64,000 bases of DNA, taken from contig JAJEKV010000054.1 in the NCBI GenBank assembly GCA_021234155.1, forward strand, positions 2,978,367 through 3,042,366, written 5' to 3'. Below the pieces are notes generated by a model. That model was not told the DNA's origin. It ran no database searches and saw only the letters and a list, made by a program, of their open reading frames with translations. Both the position numbers and the translations under genes were made by a program. This document shows, in pieces, positions 51,960 to 64,000 of this stretch (positions are counted from its first letter, which is position 1; every line of letters starts with the position of its first letter). The DNA is from Isoetes taiwanensis (taxonomy: Eukaryota; Streptophyta; Lycopodiopsida; Isoetales; Isoetaceae).

Positions 51960-54900
51960 AAACCATTTAGGGAGCTACGAGAAGAAAATATGGGACATAT
52001 CCCGGGCCGGGCTGTTGCAAGCTAAAGGGCACATAGCAGAAATATTAGGATATCTCCGGACATAGAGACCCAGATTGTTTAGACCGCCATTAGCAATAAG
52101 CCAAATGAAATATGAGACCTTGGGAGGGCAATAAGAATGCCAAACATTATGAAATAAACTTTTGAGCTGATCATAAGTAATGGACCATTTCAAAGATAGC
52201 TTTACATCCCTCATTGTTGGAAGTCATTGCATTGTAAACATTTTTGACTTTGTAATCCCCTTTGTCATTTACTCTCAAGTCACTCTTTCCGAACTAATGA
52301 CTAAATTTGAGAGGAAGGGTTTGATGAAAAATAAATTTTCTTATCGGAAGAGGTGCCTCGATAATACCCTTCAATCTAGTCCAAGGAATGACTCTACCAC
52401 ATATAAACATGTCTCTCGATATAGACTAAACCAGCTTCATTCCATTTCTTATAAATGCAGGGTGCTTGATAGCAAGAACAGGAGAGTTCTCTTTCGATCA
52501 TGATGGGATTCCAAAAGATTGGAACATCGTGAGTGAAGCTCCTCTCTTTTAATGAAATGAAAATTAGGAGAGACAAAGATTCGTGCCTTGATGAGATTGT
52601 GCATAAGAGAGGAGATGTTGGAGCCTGGCTTCAGTTGATTGAAAGCAGAATGAGGGAGCAGATGATGAATAGAGGGATGACCACAAGGGTGACTTAAAGA
52701 TATCCAATACCTGATAAAGATATAAGCAGGAGATTGATTCCCATGAATAGCTTTCCAAATGAGTTTACCCGCAAGAGATTGAGCTTGAATAAAAAGGTTC
52801 TTGCAACCCAAACCTCCAGAAACTTTAGGCTTACATATGGAATTCCAATTAACCAAATGACTTCCCTTCCAAATGAAATTTCTGATTACCTTTTCAAGCT
52901 CCAGGTAGACATATTTAGGAGCAACTAGAGCTGTGGAAAAGTAAACATGAGAACCTGGCAAGAACAAAGATTTGCAATAATAGATCTACCTGCAAGAGAG
53001 AGATAATTCCCATAATTGTTCAGTTTCTTTTTTATTCTCGAAATAATAGGATCCCGAGAGGCCTTTGATGCTATGATTCAAAGCTATAGGCAACCCCAAA
53101 GAACTTGGTTGCCCTGATTAGAAGGAAGGACATTAATGCCAGCAAGAACTGGAATATTGAGGTCACCAATGATCATACTTTTACACAAATTCAATTGGAT
53201 ACCAGAGGCAGCAGAGAATTGCCTTAAGATCTTAAGAAAAAGATTAATATTTTGGAGATCAGCATCAAGGAAGGAAAAGGTATCATCAAAGATATTGAAG
53301 AATGGAAATACTATCATCTAATTTGGGAGATTTAAACCTTTCAACCTGGGCAAGATTTTGATAATGAAGAGTGACCCTAGTTAAGAGTTCAAAGCAGCCA
53401 CAAGGAAAAGATAGGGAGCAAGAGGACATCCCCGCCTAACTCCACAAGAGAGAGGAAAGAAGCTTTAAGGGACACCATTGATGAGGACAAAGTAATTGGA
53501 TCTAGAGTTTAAACCATGAATAAGATTCATGAGCTTAGGATGGAAGCCCAATTTAGACATGGCAAAATCCAAAATCCCATCTCACGAGTCAAAGGCTCTT
53601 TTTAAAATCCAGCTTGAGAAGAATACAATTTTGGTTCGAAATTTGTTCAGTCTGGACCTTCCATAGCAGCCACATAATTGTCCAAGATATATCTATTTGG
53701 AAGGAATGCTGATTGGTTTTGGCTAATATTTTTCTGAAGGAAGCTTTTGATTCTCATAGCAATAATCTTAGCACATAGCTTGTAGATGGTGTTGGTGAGA
53801 GAGATGGGCCTCCAGTCCTGAAACTTAGAAGGATGATCAACTTTAGGAATGAGAGAGATAAATCCACTGGAAATTGAAGGATGCAAATGATTGTCATTCC
53901 AGAAGGCATGAACAAGGGAGATAACATCAGTTTTGAGTATATCCCAAAACTTGATGTAAAATTCAGCAGGGAGGCCATCCGGCCCAGGAGATTTGCCTTT
54001 GGTAAAGGAATTTAAAATCTTATAGATCTCAATTTGAGATGGAATGGCAATGAGAGCTTCATCCATGATTTCCCTAGGAGCAGGAAGAATAGAGTCCACA
54101 GTGGAAATAAACTCTTTGGCTTCTGAGGCCATGTTGGGGTCTATTGGCTTATCACTAAAGATATCCATATATCTGCTCTTGAAAAAAATTAGCAATTTCG
54201 AATAATGAGAACCGTAATTGTTGCCTTGATCATCACTAGTTTCAAAGCAATGGAGTTTCTAAGAACCCTACTCTTTGCAACCTCAAGAAGAATTTAGAGG
54301 AGCCAGAGTCCATATCATTAGCATATTTGATTTTACATCTAATTGCCGATCCCTTAGCTTCCATCTCCTCAATATTCTTAATTTTTCTCTCTAAAATATC
54401 TTCACCAACATGGAGATTGTAGTTAGATGGATCATTCTGAAGAAGAGACCTAATATCCTTCATATACACTAGGAGCTGGTTTTTTTCCTTGGTTCTCTCC
54501 TCTTTGATAACTTTGGACCAGTTTTTAATCCACCCCTTGATTTGCTTGATCTTAGAGTAGAAACATTTCATAGAGGGCAATTGACTACCATCAACCACAT
54601 TAGAATTATTGGAAAGAGTCTCATAAAAGGATCCTCGAATCGAGAGCGAATTTCTCATTCTCTAGCAATGAGGAATTGAACTTGTAGGGCGTGCTCCCTT
54701 CTCTTTTGATGCTAGTGATATGAGAGGTATGAAGGAACTGGGGCTGATGGTCAGAGATGGAAGTGCCCTCATCACTTGTAACATAACTATTATCCCAGAA
54801 GGATGTAGAAGGATTGGAGACATAAAAATGCCTAAGGTGCAGAAAACTCTTGCTTTATCCTTTTGTTTATTTGACCAAGTGTAGGTGGCAGAGAGGATGG

Positions 54901-55428
54901 AATATAGACCGGATTGTTATCAGCAATAAGAGTATCCCGTTTCTCCTTCTCGCTCGGACATATTGATTTTATTTCCTAATTTGAGGTCCCAAGATGGAGT
55001 ATTGTTAAAGTCACCCGGCAATAATCCAATTCTCCAAAGATTGGGCACTCACCAAGAGTTAATTTCAGACCAAATTGGCTCCCTATCTTTGGAGAGGTGG
55101 GAGCATAGACATTGATAATACCAAACACGAGTTAGCAACCGAAAGGTGTCAAGGCTTGCCGTGCTCTTGAGGGACTGCTATAAAAGGAGGAGTGATTGAT
55201 ATCTTTCTTCCAGATAATGGCCATTCCACCACTTGCTCCAGATGAGCTGATCCAAGTAGAGGTAGAATTAGGATAAATCCACTCCCCTAAATTACTACAT
55301 TCAAAGGAGGGAAGTTTAAGTTCTTGAAGGATAATGATATCTGCATTATATTGCCTAATTTGGGCAATGGCTCTTCTTCTTTTTAGAGGGCCTTTAATTC
55401 CCCTTAGATTCCAGGAAAGTATCTTCAT
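51960..55428 (-). pseudogene. LINE ORF2: APE endonuclease, reverse transcriptase, zf-RVT
   Basis: It starts MKILSWNLRGIKGPLKRRRA (ATG ending at 55428), the canonical plant L1 APE endonuclease start; ILQELK holds the catalytic Glu. The RT portion (54195-53647) has SFTKGKSPGPDGLPAEFYIK, SGFISLIPKVDHP, DWRPISLTNTIYKLCAKIIA and QSAFLPNRYILDN. Further on, GVRRGCPLAPYLF-type text (about 53420) precedes the catalytic box, which reads IFDDTFSFLDAD (about 53290). The usual F/Y-A-D-D is thus altered to FDD with one residue missing. The C-terminal part has IRNFIWKG, VSGGLGCKNLFIQAQSLAGK and finally zf-RVT-like YCPPKVSYFIWLIANGGLNN (52214-51975). Frameshifts separate these blocks. Confidence 0.88.
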
Positions 55429-55558
55429 ATCACTGGGAGAGGGGAGAGAAAATAATAAAGAAGAATCTAGAGCCTGGTCTTTCTGGATTTCCTTTTACTT
55501 CTAGTATTCGGGTGGAGTTTTATTGAAGCTTTGGACAAAACCACAAAGATGACTAGTC

Positions 55559-57880
55559 CTATCCTTTTCTCGATGTGTTTTTAAAAGGTTGGGACTTCCC
55601 CTGCAGAGGGTCGATTTCATTTAAAAATTCTTCTTTGTCCCAGTTTTCCTTATCACTACCATATCCCTCACTATCCGAATAATCAGAGCAACCCCCTGGA
55701 TAGAAATGAAACATAGAATTTTTATAATTGTTTAAAGGAACAGAATTAAGAACTTGCCTGGATGTTGCTTTCCCTTGAAGCTCCATGTTTTGAATATCCT
55801 CAGGAGTATCAGGAAACATCTCAGGATCAGCCACAGAGTCAATATCCATCCTAACTTCTTTTGAATCAGAAGAATGTGAGGTATGATTTTGCAGAGAGGC
55901 CATCTGTTCAATAAACTTATTGGGTGTATGCAAAGGATTGCAAGGACATTCAATCATTTGGAAGTCCAAATCAATTAAGGAAGGCAATTCAACAGTGTTT
56001 GTGTCAACTGGATGGATATGGATAGCTGAAGAGTCTTTTAAGGGTATAGATGAGAGACAAATTGGAGGAGAAGCACATACCTTACTTTTATTTAATTCAG
56101 GATCTAGATTACTCTTAAGGTCAGATAATACCTGAAAAGGATTTGGAGAGTTGATCTTTAGATTGTCTTGCTGCTGTACTGATATTTGAGTCAAGTCTTC
56201 AGTAGTTTGACTTGAATTGCTAGCTGGATGAGAGTCCTTTTCCAGTTCATTTGGTTTGTTGATGCTTTGTTGTTTCAAGCTTGCTGGCAAGGAGATTTTC
56301 AGTTGTGAATTCACCTGACTTGAATTCAGTTGGCGCTTAGCTTTGTCTCGAGATTTCATATCTAATGACCCACTCTTACTCTTATTGACTGAGAAATCCA
56401 TAAGATTATATGAACATTGAGCTTTCCCTTTAGCTTCTTTAATTATTTCACTCAGAGTGAAATTTAGCTTGTCTGTAGCCTGGGTAACTTTCCCAGACAC
56501 ATTCCCTTTTACTAGCAAACTTAGGTTCACCCATAGATAGAGGCATATTGTATTTTGTTATGTGTCTTTGTTTCACACATTTTATCTCTATCTCTTTCCT
56601 CATCTCTGGCTGCCTTATTTTCTGTATTCTCTTATAGCTACCATTTACTTTAGTCCATTTGAATGTGTCACTTTTTTCGGCTTCTTCGAATTGTGAATTC
56701 TTACTAGAATTCCCCTTTTGTAGCTTGATGAATATATCAGGCTGATCCTCTTGCTTTTCTTGAGGATCCCGCTTGAGTGTTAACCTTGTTTGGAGGTTGG
56801 ATTTCTTTAGTTCTGTGCCCCCATCTTTGGAGCCTGTCAATGGAGGGTCCACAGTTGAAGTTTTGCAATCAGAATACCAGAAATGCCTTTGAAAGCATTT
56901 CTGACATGTAGAGGGCAGACCGACCATCGAGGTTTAATTGAGATTCACAACCAAAGGCATCTATGAAAGGTATGGAAAGGGGTATATCTTTAGAGAGGTC
57001 AAGCTGAACAAAGCTTCTAGGAGGTTTTATGGGGAATATTCGATAGATATATAAGATCCAACTGAATTGAACAAAAGCTTGAAGCACTCTTCATCCCAAT
57101 AAATAGGATTGAGCCCAAAGAGAGATGTAGAGGCAATGCAAAGATTATTCATTTGGTCAATATCAAGCTTAGGGAGCCATTTGAGAAAGGACAACTGAGA
57201 AGTATCAAAGGTCATAGGCCCGTAGTTGAGAAAGAAATTTGCTGATCTGGAGTTCCCACATTCAAGCATGATGTAGGGGTAATTGAGCCAATAGATAGCC
57301 TGAATTAGGATCCCTTTGTTGAGACTGAGGAGGAAGGCCCACAATTTTTCAAGCTTAATTCCACATTTTTGAACTTTGATGATCACAGCAGAATTTGAAA
57401 GAGTATCTATTTTAGAATGCACAACAGGTAAATTCAAGGAAATACCGTCATAAATCTTCATTTTTCGATCTTTTTAGATATGGAATTGAGCACGCTTTGA
57501 GTCTTTCATCAAGTTCGTCTATTCGAGCGGACCTCCCAGGCGACCTCTTGCAACTCCATATGGGATGGGAATTTGAGTAGCGTGGTTTAGGGATGAAGAA
57601 TACCCCTATGATCAGGATCAGCAGATAAATTGTCCCAATGAGGAACTTCGTGAGAGATCGGATCCATAGCAGAAGGCGGGAGCAGCAAATTATCAAAATT
57701 ACCAAAGAGGATGGTATCAGAGGGTTGATTTTGATAGGAAATCAATTTAGGTAGAATGGCGGTTCGATCGGAAGCTGGAAGGTGCGCGAATGCGTGAAGA
57801 AGAGCCAAATGTTTAGGGTTTTCCAGAGAATTTGTGACCATTGTGACAAAATCAGGGAGAAACAACAAAAGTTCATGCAA
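55559..57880 (-). pseudogene. LINE ORF1: gag-like nucleic-acid-binding protein with zinc knuckle
   Basis: The frame pieces run from 57880 (MHELLLFLPDFVTMVTNSLE) through a DUF4283-like region (57461-57027: KLEKLWAFLLSLNKGILIQA, DTSQLSFLKWLPKLDIDQMN). They continue to a zinc knuckle CQKCFQRHFWYSDC at about 56910-56870. The last block is a long Ser/Asn/Lys-rich tail (56530-55559, 323 codons open). In the knuckle the usual CX2CX4HX4C spacing appears as CX2CX3HX5C. Plant L1 ORF1 proteins have this DUF4283 plus CCHC arrangement and coat the RNA. Frameshifts occur near 57470 and 56900. Confidence 0.8.
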
Positions 57881-58611
57881 AACTTTTTAACAATTGAAAA
57901 GGGGAAAATTAACCGGAAGCAGGGGATATGAAACCATTGGAATGAAACAAAATTAAACAAAGATGATCAGGAAGCCAACATGCTGTAAAACTGATTGCAA
58001 GGAGATCCTCATACAATTCAAAGAAATTTAAGGAGAAATTCCTTCAAATTGGGCAGGATCTTGAGGGGAGAAAACTTCAACAGAAATCAAATAATCCAAC
58101 CAATTGCAATAGACTCTGAATGTCCCTGTTGGACCAACTGCATTCGAACCCACAAATTCCTCTAGCCAAGAATCGATGATTTGAACCTCGAAATCAATAC
58201 TGCAGGGCACAAAGGTGAATTCCGAGAAGAACAAATTGTCTGGGAAAAACCTTTGAATAATCAAAGAGCTCCAAAGTTCAGTAGCCGGCCCCTTTAGAAA
58301 TCCATAATTTAAATTCTATTCCTCTCCCTTATAATTGTGAAAACAGAGGTTTCCATAAGAAAGATCGAATGAAGAGAGAATATAGCTTCATAAGTGTATC
58401 AAAATGGGAGTCAAATTGTAGAGCCTGATGAGAGGATTGCAGCTAGAGCTACCCTTCTACTAGGGCAGCAGGATGATCCACAGGAATTGGGCTTCAGATC
58501 ACCAGAAATTCAAATTTTCCCTTAAGTTTTCCCAAGAAGAGGCTTGTAACAGAAAAAACGGGAAAAAGACAAAAGAAGCAAGAAAATTGGCGCTCGCCCA
58601 TTTTTTCCTCC

Positions 58612-58624
58612 TGAGATGCGATAT
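58612..58624 (+). repeat. LINE target-site duplication, 5' side
   Basis: TGAGATGCGATAT matches the left flank 50769-50780; the thirteenth base is ambiguous because of the T-run there. Confidence 0.85.
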
Positions 58625-59940
58625 CAACGGCATGGCTGTAACAAGTAAAACAACTTTGGCAAATAAAATACACACATATATTAGGTAAGTAAGATCAAAT
58701 ATTTGATATACTCGGACCAATTAGTATATGGAATTTATAAAAATATATCAGGTCCCAGCTTTACACACATAAATGGGAAATCAAGATATGTAGATCATTT
58801 ATAGTGTATTTCAATTTGTAACAATTAATTTGCATGATATAGCTGCAGATAGACATAATTGTTATCGTGAATGGTTTTTCTTACCCTGTTGGCAATGGCA
58901 TGGATGGAATCAGAAATTTACATCAACAAAGCTAGATCTTTCTGGCTCTCAGGCTAAGCCTTAGCTCCATCGAGCTCCACTAACTCCAAGACATTCAAAA
59001 TGCCAACTTCTGTTTTCTATCAAAACAAACGCACGAACAATCTTTCATTTCTCAAAAACCCTTTAACCCATTTGGTAAGGAACATTCTCAGGAAGTGAGC
59101 ACTAAAGTAGAGAAGTTAGATAATGCCAGAATTAGAAATAAAAGATATAAAAAATAATAGCAACACATAGTTGCAAAACCATAAAACCATACAAATATAG
59201 TGTGACAAGCAATGGCCTCAGAAAGAGTGATATAGCTCTTAGAAAATGATACAGCTTATGCAAAAGCCTATTGCCAAATGCAAGAAAGGTACCCAAAAAT
59301 GGAATTGGTTGCCAAAGATATTCTCACCACTAGTAGCTTGACATCCATCCTCAAAGAGTTTCTGTGTCCTACTTTAGGAGGATTTTTGCAAGAGCCATAT
59401 AGGTACCACCATCCTCTGGCAGTCTGTAGTGCACTACATCTGAACATGTGAGGACTAAAAGTGATGGCTTGATATGTTTCACACCTTTTAATTTAAAGTT
59501 CTTAGATAGCATGTCATATCACCAAATCAAAACCAGGCAGACAAGAATTAAAGAATGGAATACAATAGACGAACTTGTGATAAGGCATGTCAGTCTGAAT
59601 ATAAAACGTTAGATCGAACGAAATGGGATGGAGGGCAAACTTAAAGTCTCGGGTTGTAAGCCAAAAAGCCCAAAACATGCATCCATCCATCCAAGAAAAA
59701 GAAAGTTAAAGAGTTCGACAGGGGTCCAAGAAAACCCACACTTAGAGAAACACTTTGTAGACTGCCGGACTAAAGAAAATCCGCACTTAGAAAAATACTC
59801 TATAGAAGGATAATGGGCATTCAGAGTTCAAACCCAAGAAAGGAATGAGGAATGGAAGCTATTAAAAATGGTGAGGAGGTATGCTACGATTAAAAAAAAG
59901 CAAAATGGACTTAGTATCTCCGTGTCTATTTTATTGCATT
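58625..59940. other. No recognisable gene
   Basis: AT-rich flank of the LINE. A frame at 59628-59813 has a repeated phrase (ENPHLEKHFVD / ENPHLEKYSIE), reflecting an internal duplication of about 50 bp near 59720-59800. No family. Confidence 0.35.
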
Positions 59941-59942
59941 TT

Positions 59943-60045
59943 TTGGGTTGCCCCTAGGGGGCAAACCCTTGTTTATGTGGGTTTGTGGGTATATTCAGGT
60001 ATATGCCAGCATATGCTTAGGATATGCGCGGTGATCGCTAAAAAC
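59943..60045 (+). repeat. Dispersed palindromic repeat, copy D
   Basis: TTGGGTTGCCCCTAGGGGGC, AAACCCTTGTTTATGTGGGT, TATATTCAGGTATATGCCAG, GCTTAGGATATGC. It shares the head and the ATATGC-rich part of copy A, then diverges into GCGGTGATCGCTAAAAACCG. Confidence 0.75.
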
Positions 60046-62124
60046 CGGCCGCCGCCAAGAACCGAGGTCAGCCCATTTGTAGGTCGATGCTCTTGAACCT
60101 TAACCGCATGATGCAGGCACCATGGCAAAGCCCGGATTCGGGCCGATGCATTCGGCATTCGTTATGGCGGCTTTCGGGCATTGAAATTTTGGAATCGGAT
60201 TGCGTTATGGTATGCGATCTTGAAGCTTGAGCTCGCAATGCAGATATAGTTTGAGATCTTGGGGTCTGTGGTACCACCGATGCGGTGAGGGATTCTCGTG
60301 CATAACCCAATGTATTTTTAAGTTCTCCCGCCTTCTACCTAATGGTTCAAGAAATGCTTGATGCGGGATATATGCTTCGGAGAATGTCCGGTCTCGAGAA
60401 TGTATGTAGTTTTTCTCGGCATGCATGCAAGTGCTCGCATGCCCGTGCATTGCACGCATCACTATGACCGGGTGAAGGAACATGAAGCAAAGATACCAAT
60501 TTATGCAATGAAGAGGACCTACGACCGCGGATGGAAGAGATAGTATTTTTGGCTAAGTTGTTGCTTTGGCTTAGTTAGCTATAGATGGACGGATGTGTTC
60601 GATTCCGGACAAGTAATACCCGAGTTGCTTTCTATTAAGAAAAGTAATCTCTTTTCTACTTGGGCTCTTAGGGTTTTGAATGATAGCAATTGGTTGATCT
60701 CTCGTGTTTACATGCTTCCGGATGGCGAGGGTTTTCCGGCATTGCTTAGCTTTTCGATACATTTTTCTACATGTGTTTTTGTGCTCTCGCCTAGATGATA
60801 TTTTCCTCAAAGCATGGTATATCATAACGGCTCCGGATAATTGCATATGTGCACCAACACAATAAATTCATAGCTTCTTCATAGTCGTATCGGGTGAAGA
60901 TTGCGAGAGAGTACCTTGTCTTTGTAATGGCGGGCAAAAGGAATAATCTAGCCGGTCGACAAGAATGCACTAATTTCAGGTTTAGCGTCTATGTTGGCAT
61001 AGGAAACTCAAAGGCAGAAAATTATTTTTAGAGAACAATGATTTCTATGTAGATAAAGAACTTGGAAATCACGCTAGCACACGCCAGAGGTGGCGAAATT
61101 CGATGGAATTGAATAATTATACTGACTTACAAGGTTTTTGCTTACAATATGGATCTCCCCAAAAGTTGAGCGAAGCTTATATCCGCAGGTGTACTTCCTA
61201 GCGTGATACATGTGCCGCTTCAAACCACATGTTCCGATACACAAGTGTTCACGCTTCTCATGCTTATCCAAACCAATCAATACATTTTTCAGTCCATTAT
61301 GCGGTTGCCTTTTTATAAAGAAGGGCCATTCAAGAGCTTGGGGAATGAGAATGGCATAGGCGATATTCCGTGACTTTGCTACTCCCATATCATATAAGTC
61401 CACGGGCAAGGGATGGATTTTCCGATTTCAACTAGACGGGATATATAATATGCAGTTTTAACTTTGGTGTCCGTTTTCAGAATACCATGTACCTAGCTTC
61501 AGAATTGCGTGTAATTGATTCTATTCTAACTAGATGGAGAAGAACCAAGCAATATGAACTGTTGATACGATGATCCCGGCGCTAATCTATGCTTAGGTTC
61601 AAGTAACGGGAAGCATTACATGGCACCCAAGTAGAAGGTTTGCCATATGGAGTTTGGTCTCACTAGCTTATGAGCCAAGTTTTAACTTTATGTAACCGCC
61701 TCCACTTTAGGGGTGGCTAGATTATTATTGTTAGTTAAGAGGAATCTCAAACTTGCATTATTAAGGTGAATCTCGGGCATGCTCACGGAACCTAGGGGAA
61801 GTATCCCAACTAAGTATAGAATGACATTGATAGGGTGGGCTGCCAATTTGGAAAGACTTGGTTTAACATCCAGCCCTCCTCATACTGTTGTATGGAGTTT
61901 TGTAGATCCCCCCGAGAGAGTGATTATCCGCTTGTAGTCCCGAGGGGGCATGGGTGAATATCTTGGACTAGTGGGGGGGGACATGTGCTTTGTTGCCGGA
62001 CTTAAAAAATCTCTCAACTCAAAGTTCCGCCTCCTATGAGATATGTTTGCAAAAGACTTTGGAGAGGGATAGCATTATTAGCTTAGTAGATCTCTACTTC
62101 AAAGGGCCTGGCTCAATATCCAAA
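60046..62124. other. Unassigned; orphan frames only
   Basis: Somewhat richer in GC than its surroundings at 60050-61080. A plus frame 60595-60798 (FDSGQVIPELLSIKKSNLFS) and a minus frame 61074-61409 (VLIGLDKHEKREHLCIGTCG with CGLKRHMYHARKYTCG) look mildly protein-like but match no family I know. It could be the body of the element whose head is copy D. Confidence 0.3.
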
Positions 62125-62242
62125 CTCCCTTAGGAGACTGTAATATTAACATATAAGTTTGGATCATCATTGTGCACTCTTGACTCCCTTAGGAGACTGT
62201 AATATTAACATATAAGTTTGGATCATCATTGTGCACTCTTGT
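62125..62242 (+). repeat. Perfect or near-perfect 59-bp tandem duplication
   Basis: Copies at 62125-62183 and 62184-62242: CTCCCTTAGGAGACTGTAAT, ATTAACATATAAGTTTGGAT, CATCATTGTGCACTCTTG. I see no difference between them except at the outer edge, so the duplication is recent. Confidence 0.9.
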
Positions 62243-63437
62243 ACATGGATGTATCTCATGGAGTCTTTTAGCTACATGTTTCCGATTGGTATTGCTCCTA
62301 CCTGATCCATGGTCCAATTTTATTTAGACATTGACATAAATAAGTGTCATTTCGTGATGTTTGACTTAGTTGGCATTTTCTCACATAGCTAATGTTAATG
62401 ATAAGGTGTCATGATGTGCTATGGCTTCTCCAATTCACTATGCTATAAATTGCACCAAACTCCGCTTGATTTCGCTCTATTCCTGTCCATTCTGATCCAA
62501 ATGCTACGTCTTTTAATGCCTTTTCTAGAAAAATGTTTAGATTCTCTTTCAGAGTGGTGGCTCTCGAGAAAAGAGATCAAAGGTGGAATGGATTTATTTT
62601 TAATTTTTTTCCCTCTTTCTTTTTGGTATGGTATCTTTGAAACTTCTTGTCAGATGGTGCATTTGCAAATGATTTGAATCTTGGTGTATATTCACCAATA
62701 TTGCTTTGTTCCCTTTGTTCTCAACGGTAATTCCCTTTAGCAGGTTCACTATTAGAACCATCTTTGTTAGATATGTATATTCACAACAACTGTTATTATC
62801 TTATAAAACAGGACTAATTGATCTACTTGTAGATCACCATTCTTTAATTTCAATGTGGGAGGCTACCGTGGCAATTCAGGCAGTTGTAATAAATATTTGA
62901 TCTCCAATAGCTATGTAAAATATGGGTTGAAGCTGCTATGTTATGCATATGCAAGCTTTGCATATGTTGTGTATTTGACACTTTTAATAAAGGCATATGT
63001 TTTAACAACTTTGTAGCGGAGCTAGGTCTGATTATCTTTGACCTAGCTGCACTTTCTTTTATGCTCTCTGTCCATGTTCCAATGGGAGTTTGCATTAGTT
63101 TTGTGGTGGGAATGTTGGAAAGTCTGATGGACTAACTATCCCAAAGGTCTATGTTTAGGGTTATAAGAAATTTATCACAAGAAATGCAAATATTTCTCTT
63201 CTTTTGCCACTCAGGTATGCAAAGAAGTCAATCAATTACTCCAAATTTTATTTGATTTTTGATCCCTGGGAAGAAAGATTAAGCAATCAGTGTGCAATCT
63301 AACATCTAGGAAAATCGGTGTCCGTTTATGAGTAAGTACCTACTATTTTGCATATATTAGAAGATTATTCAAGAAACATTGTAACATTTGGTATTTTTTC
63401 ACCGGAGAGATTATTTAACACATTGTGAACATTGTGA
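62243..63437. other. No recognisable gene
   Basis: Hydrophobic short frames (62411-62677, 62938-63135) without family signatures. Confidence 0.3.
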
Positions 63438-63935
63438 ATGTTTTACTGAATGTTGTTTGTCAAGATGAGCCACATTTTCAAATGCAATGTTACGCTATAT
63501 GCCATCTTGTAAGAATGCGTACAAGCAATACACTATGTTATGCTATATGCCATCTTATTAGATGCATTGTAGAAACCAAGTGGTTAATTGAATAAAAAAT
63601 ACATTAGAGGTAATGATCCACATTGAGCACAACAAATGTACATGTTTGGAGACCATAACATCCTATTGTTTAAATTCGGTTTTTGGGTTAGAAAACTTTT
63701 GGATTTTTTTTCTTAAGGTAGTTTTGCTAAGGTTTTAGGAGTGTTTGTTGCGAAAAAATTCATCATCCAAAAATCGGGAAATATATTTTTCAGATGATTT
63801 GGGGTTTGTGTTACTAATAGAAATTTGTTTTATCGAATGTTGTTTGTCAAGATGAGCTACATTTTCAAATGCAATGTTACGCTTATATGCCATCTTGTAA
63901 GATGCACGCGCGCAATATACTATGTTATGCTATAT
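63438..63935 (+). repeat. Direct duplication flanking a dispersed-repeat segment
   Basis: GAATGTTGTTTGTCAAGATG, AGC(C/T)ACATTTTCAAATGC, AATGTTACGCTATATGCCAT and ATACTATGTTATGCTATATG occur at 63448-63560 and again at 63835-63935, offset about 387 bp. Between the copies (63660-63712) lies the phrase GTTAGAAAACTTTTGGATTT, also found at 33845, near the 3' side of the DUF7869-type gene. Confidence 0.75.
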
Positions 63936-64000
63936 GCACACTCGTGGCTTAGACTTTGACTGCACGGCCTACTTGGCTGGTGCCTTTATCGCAAAATGCC

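Larger units (their letters stand above)
50781..58611 (-). mobile_element. Full-length L1-type LINE, about 7.8 kb
   Basis: The poly(T) at 50781-50807 is the poly(A) tail read on the opposite strand. Flanking duplications TGAGATGCGATA (50769-50780 and 58612-58623) bracket the element exactly. Order on the minus strand: a 5' UTR of about 0.7 kb; ORF1 (gag-like with zinc knuckle, 57880-55559); ORF2 (APE endonuclease, RT, zinc-ribbon zf-RVT; 55428 to about 51960); and a 3' UTR of about 1.1 kb. This is the structure of plant L1-clade retrotransposons. ORFs carry several frameshifts and stops, yet the intact TSD and structure indicate moderate age. Confidence 0.9.

Overview
The window looks like nuclear DNA of a land plant. 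It has spliceosomal introns with GT..AG borders, a plant-type mitochondrial ferredoxin gene, a plant L1-type LINE, Ty1/copia and Ty3/gypsy chromovirus remnants, Helitron 3' ends, a Mutator-like MITE and a plant LRR receptor-like pseudogene. The visibly AT-rich base composition, the high load of decayed transposons, and a DUF7869-type transposase-like gene (a family I associate with bryophytes, lycophytes and ferns) suggest a seed-free vascular plant such as a fern or lycophyte. That placement is inference, not proof.

Layout. 0.4-1.2 kb: a WD40 fragment and two good but unidentified exons. 2.1-4.2 kb: the one complete host gene, a six-exon adrenodoxin-like mitochondrial ferredoxin (189 aa). 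5.0-5.5 kb: a non-autonomous Mutator-like element with perfect 10-bp target duplications. 5.5-6.6 kb: a minus-strand Ty1/copia integrase remnant. 7.2-11.7 kb: a decayed Ty3/gypsy chromovirus with a 3' LTR-like end. 11.7-15.9 kb: several splice-bounded exons of unknown protein(s), some broken, around a dispersed repeat head at 12.54 kb. 16.1-17.1 kb: an endonuclease/exonuclease/phosphatase fragment and a 464-bp TIR element. 19.4-21.3 kb: an LRR receptor-like protein pseudogene (minus). 22.5-26.4 kb: a second copy of the dispersed repeat, small unidentified coding pieces, and a direct duplication of about 1.35 kb, each copy carrying a tRNA-like segment.

30.2-33.5 kb: a decayed DUF8039 + DUF7869-type (DDE-like) gene, the most distinctive coding region here. 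34.9-38.1 kb: tandem repeats of about 0.9 kb. 39.3-39.7 kb: A/T homopolymer blocks around a hairpin. 40.8-41.5 kb: a broken minus-strand ORF whose YxxK-type motif and context resemble eukaryotic HUH Rep transposons (Replitron-like). 43.0-44.7 kb: a 57-bp tandem repeat, a long inverted repeat and two convergent Helitron 3' termini. 50.8-58.6 kb: an apparently full-length L1-type LINE on the minus strand with a 12-13-bp target duplication and a poly(A) end. 58.6-64 kb: mostly unassigned sequence with another dispersed-repeat head and local duplications.

Only the ferredoxin gene is confidently functional. Nearly everything else is mobile-element debris, and there is no operon-like organisation.
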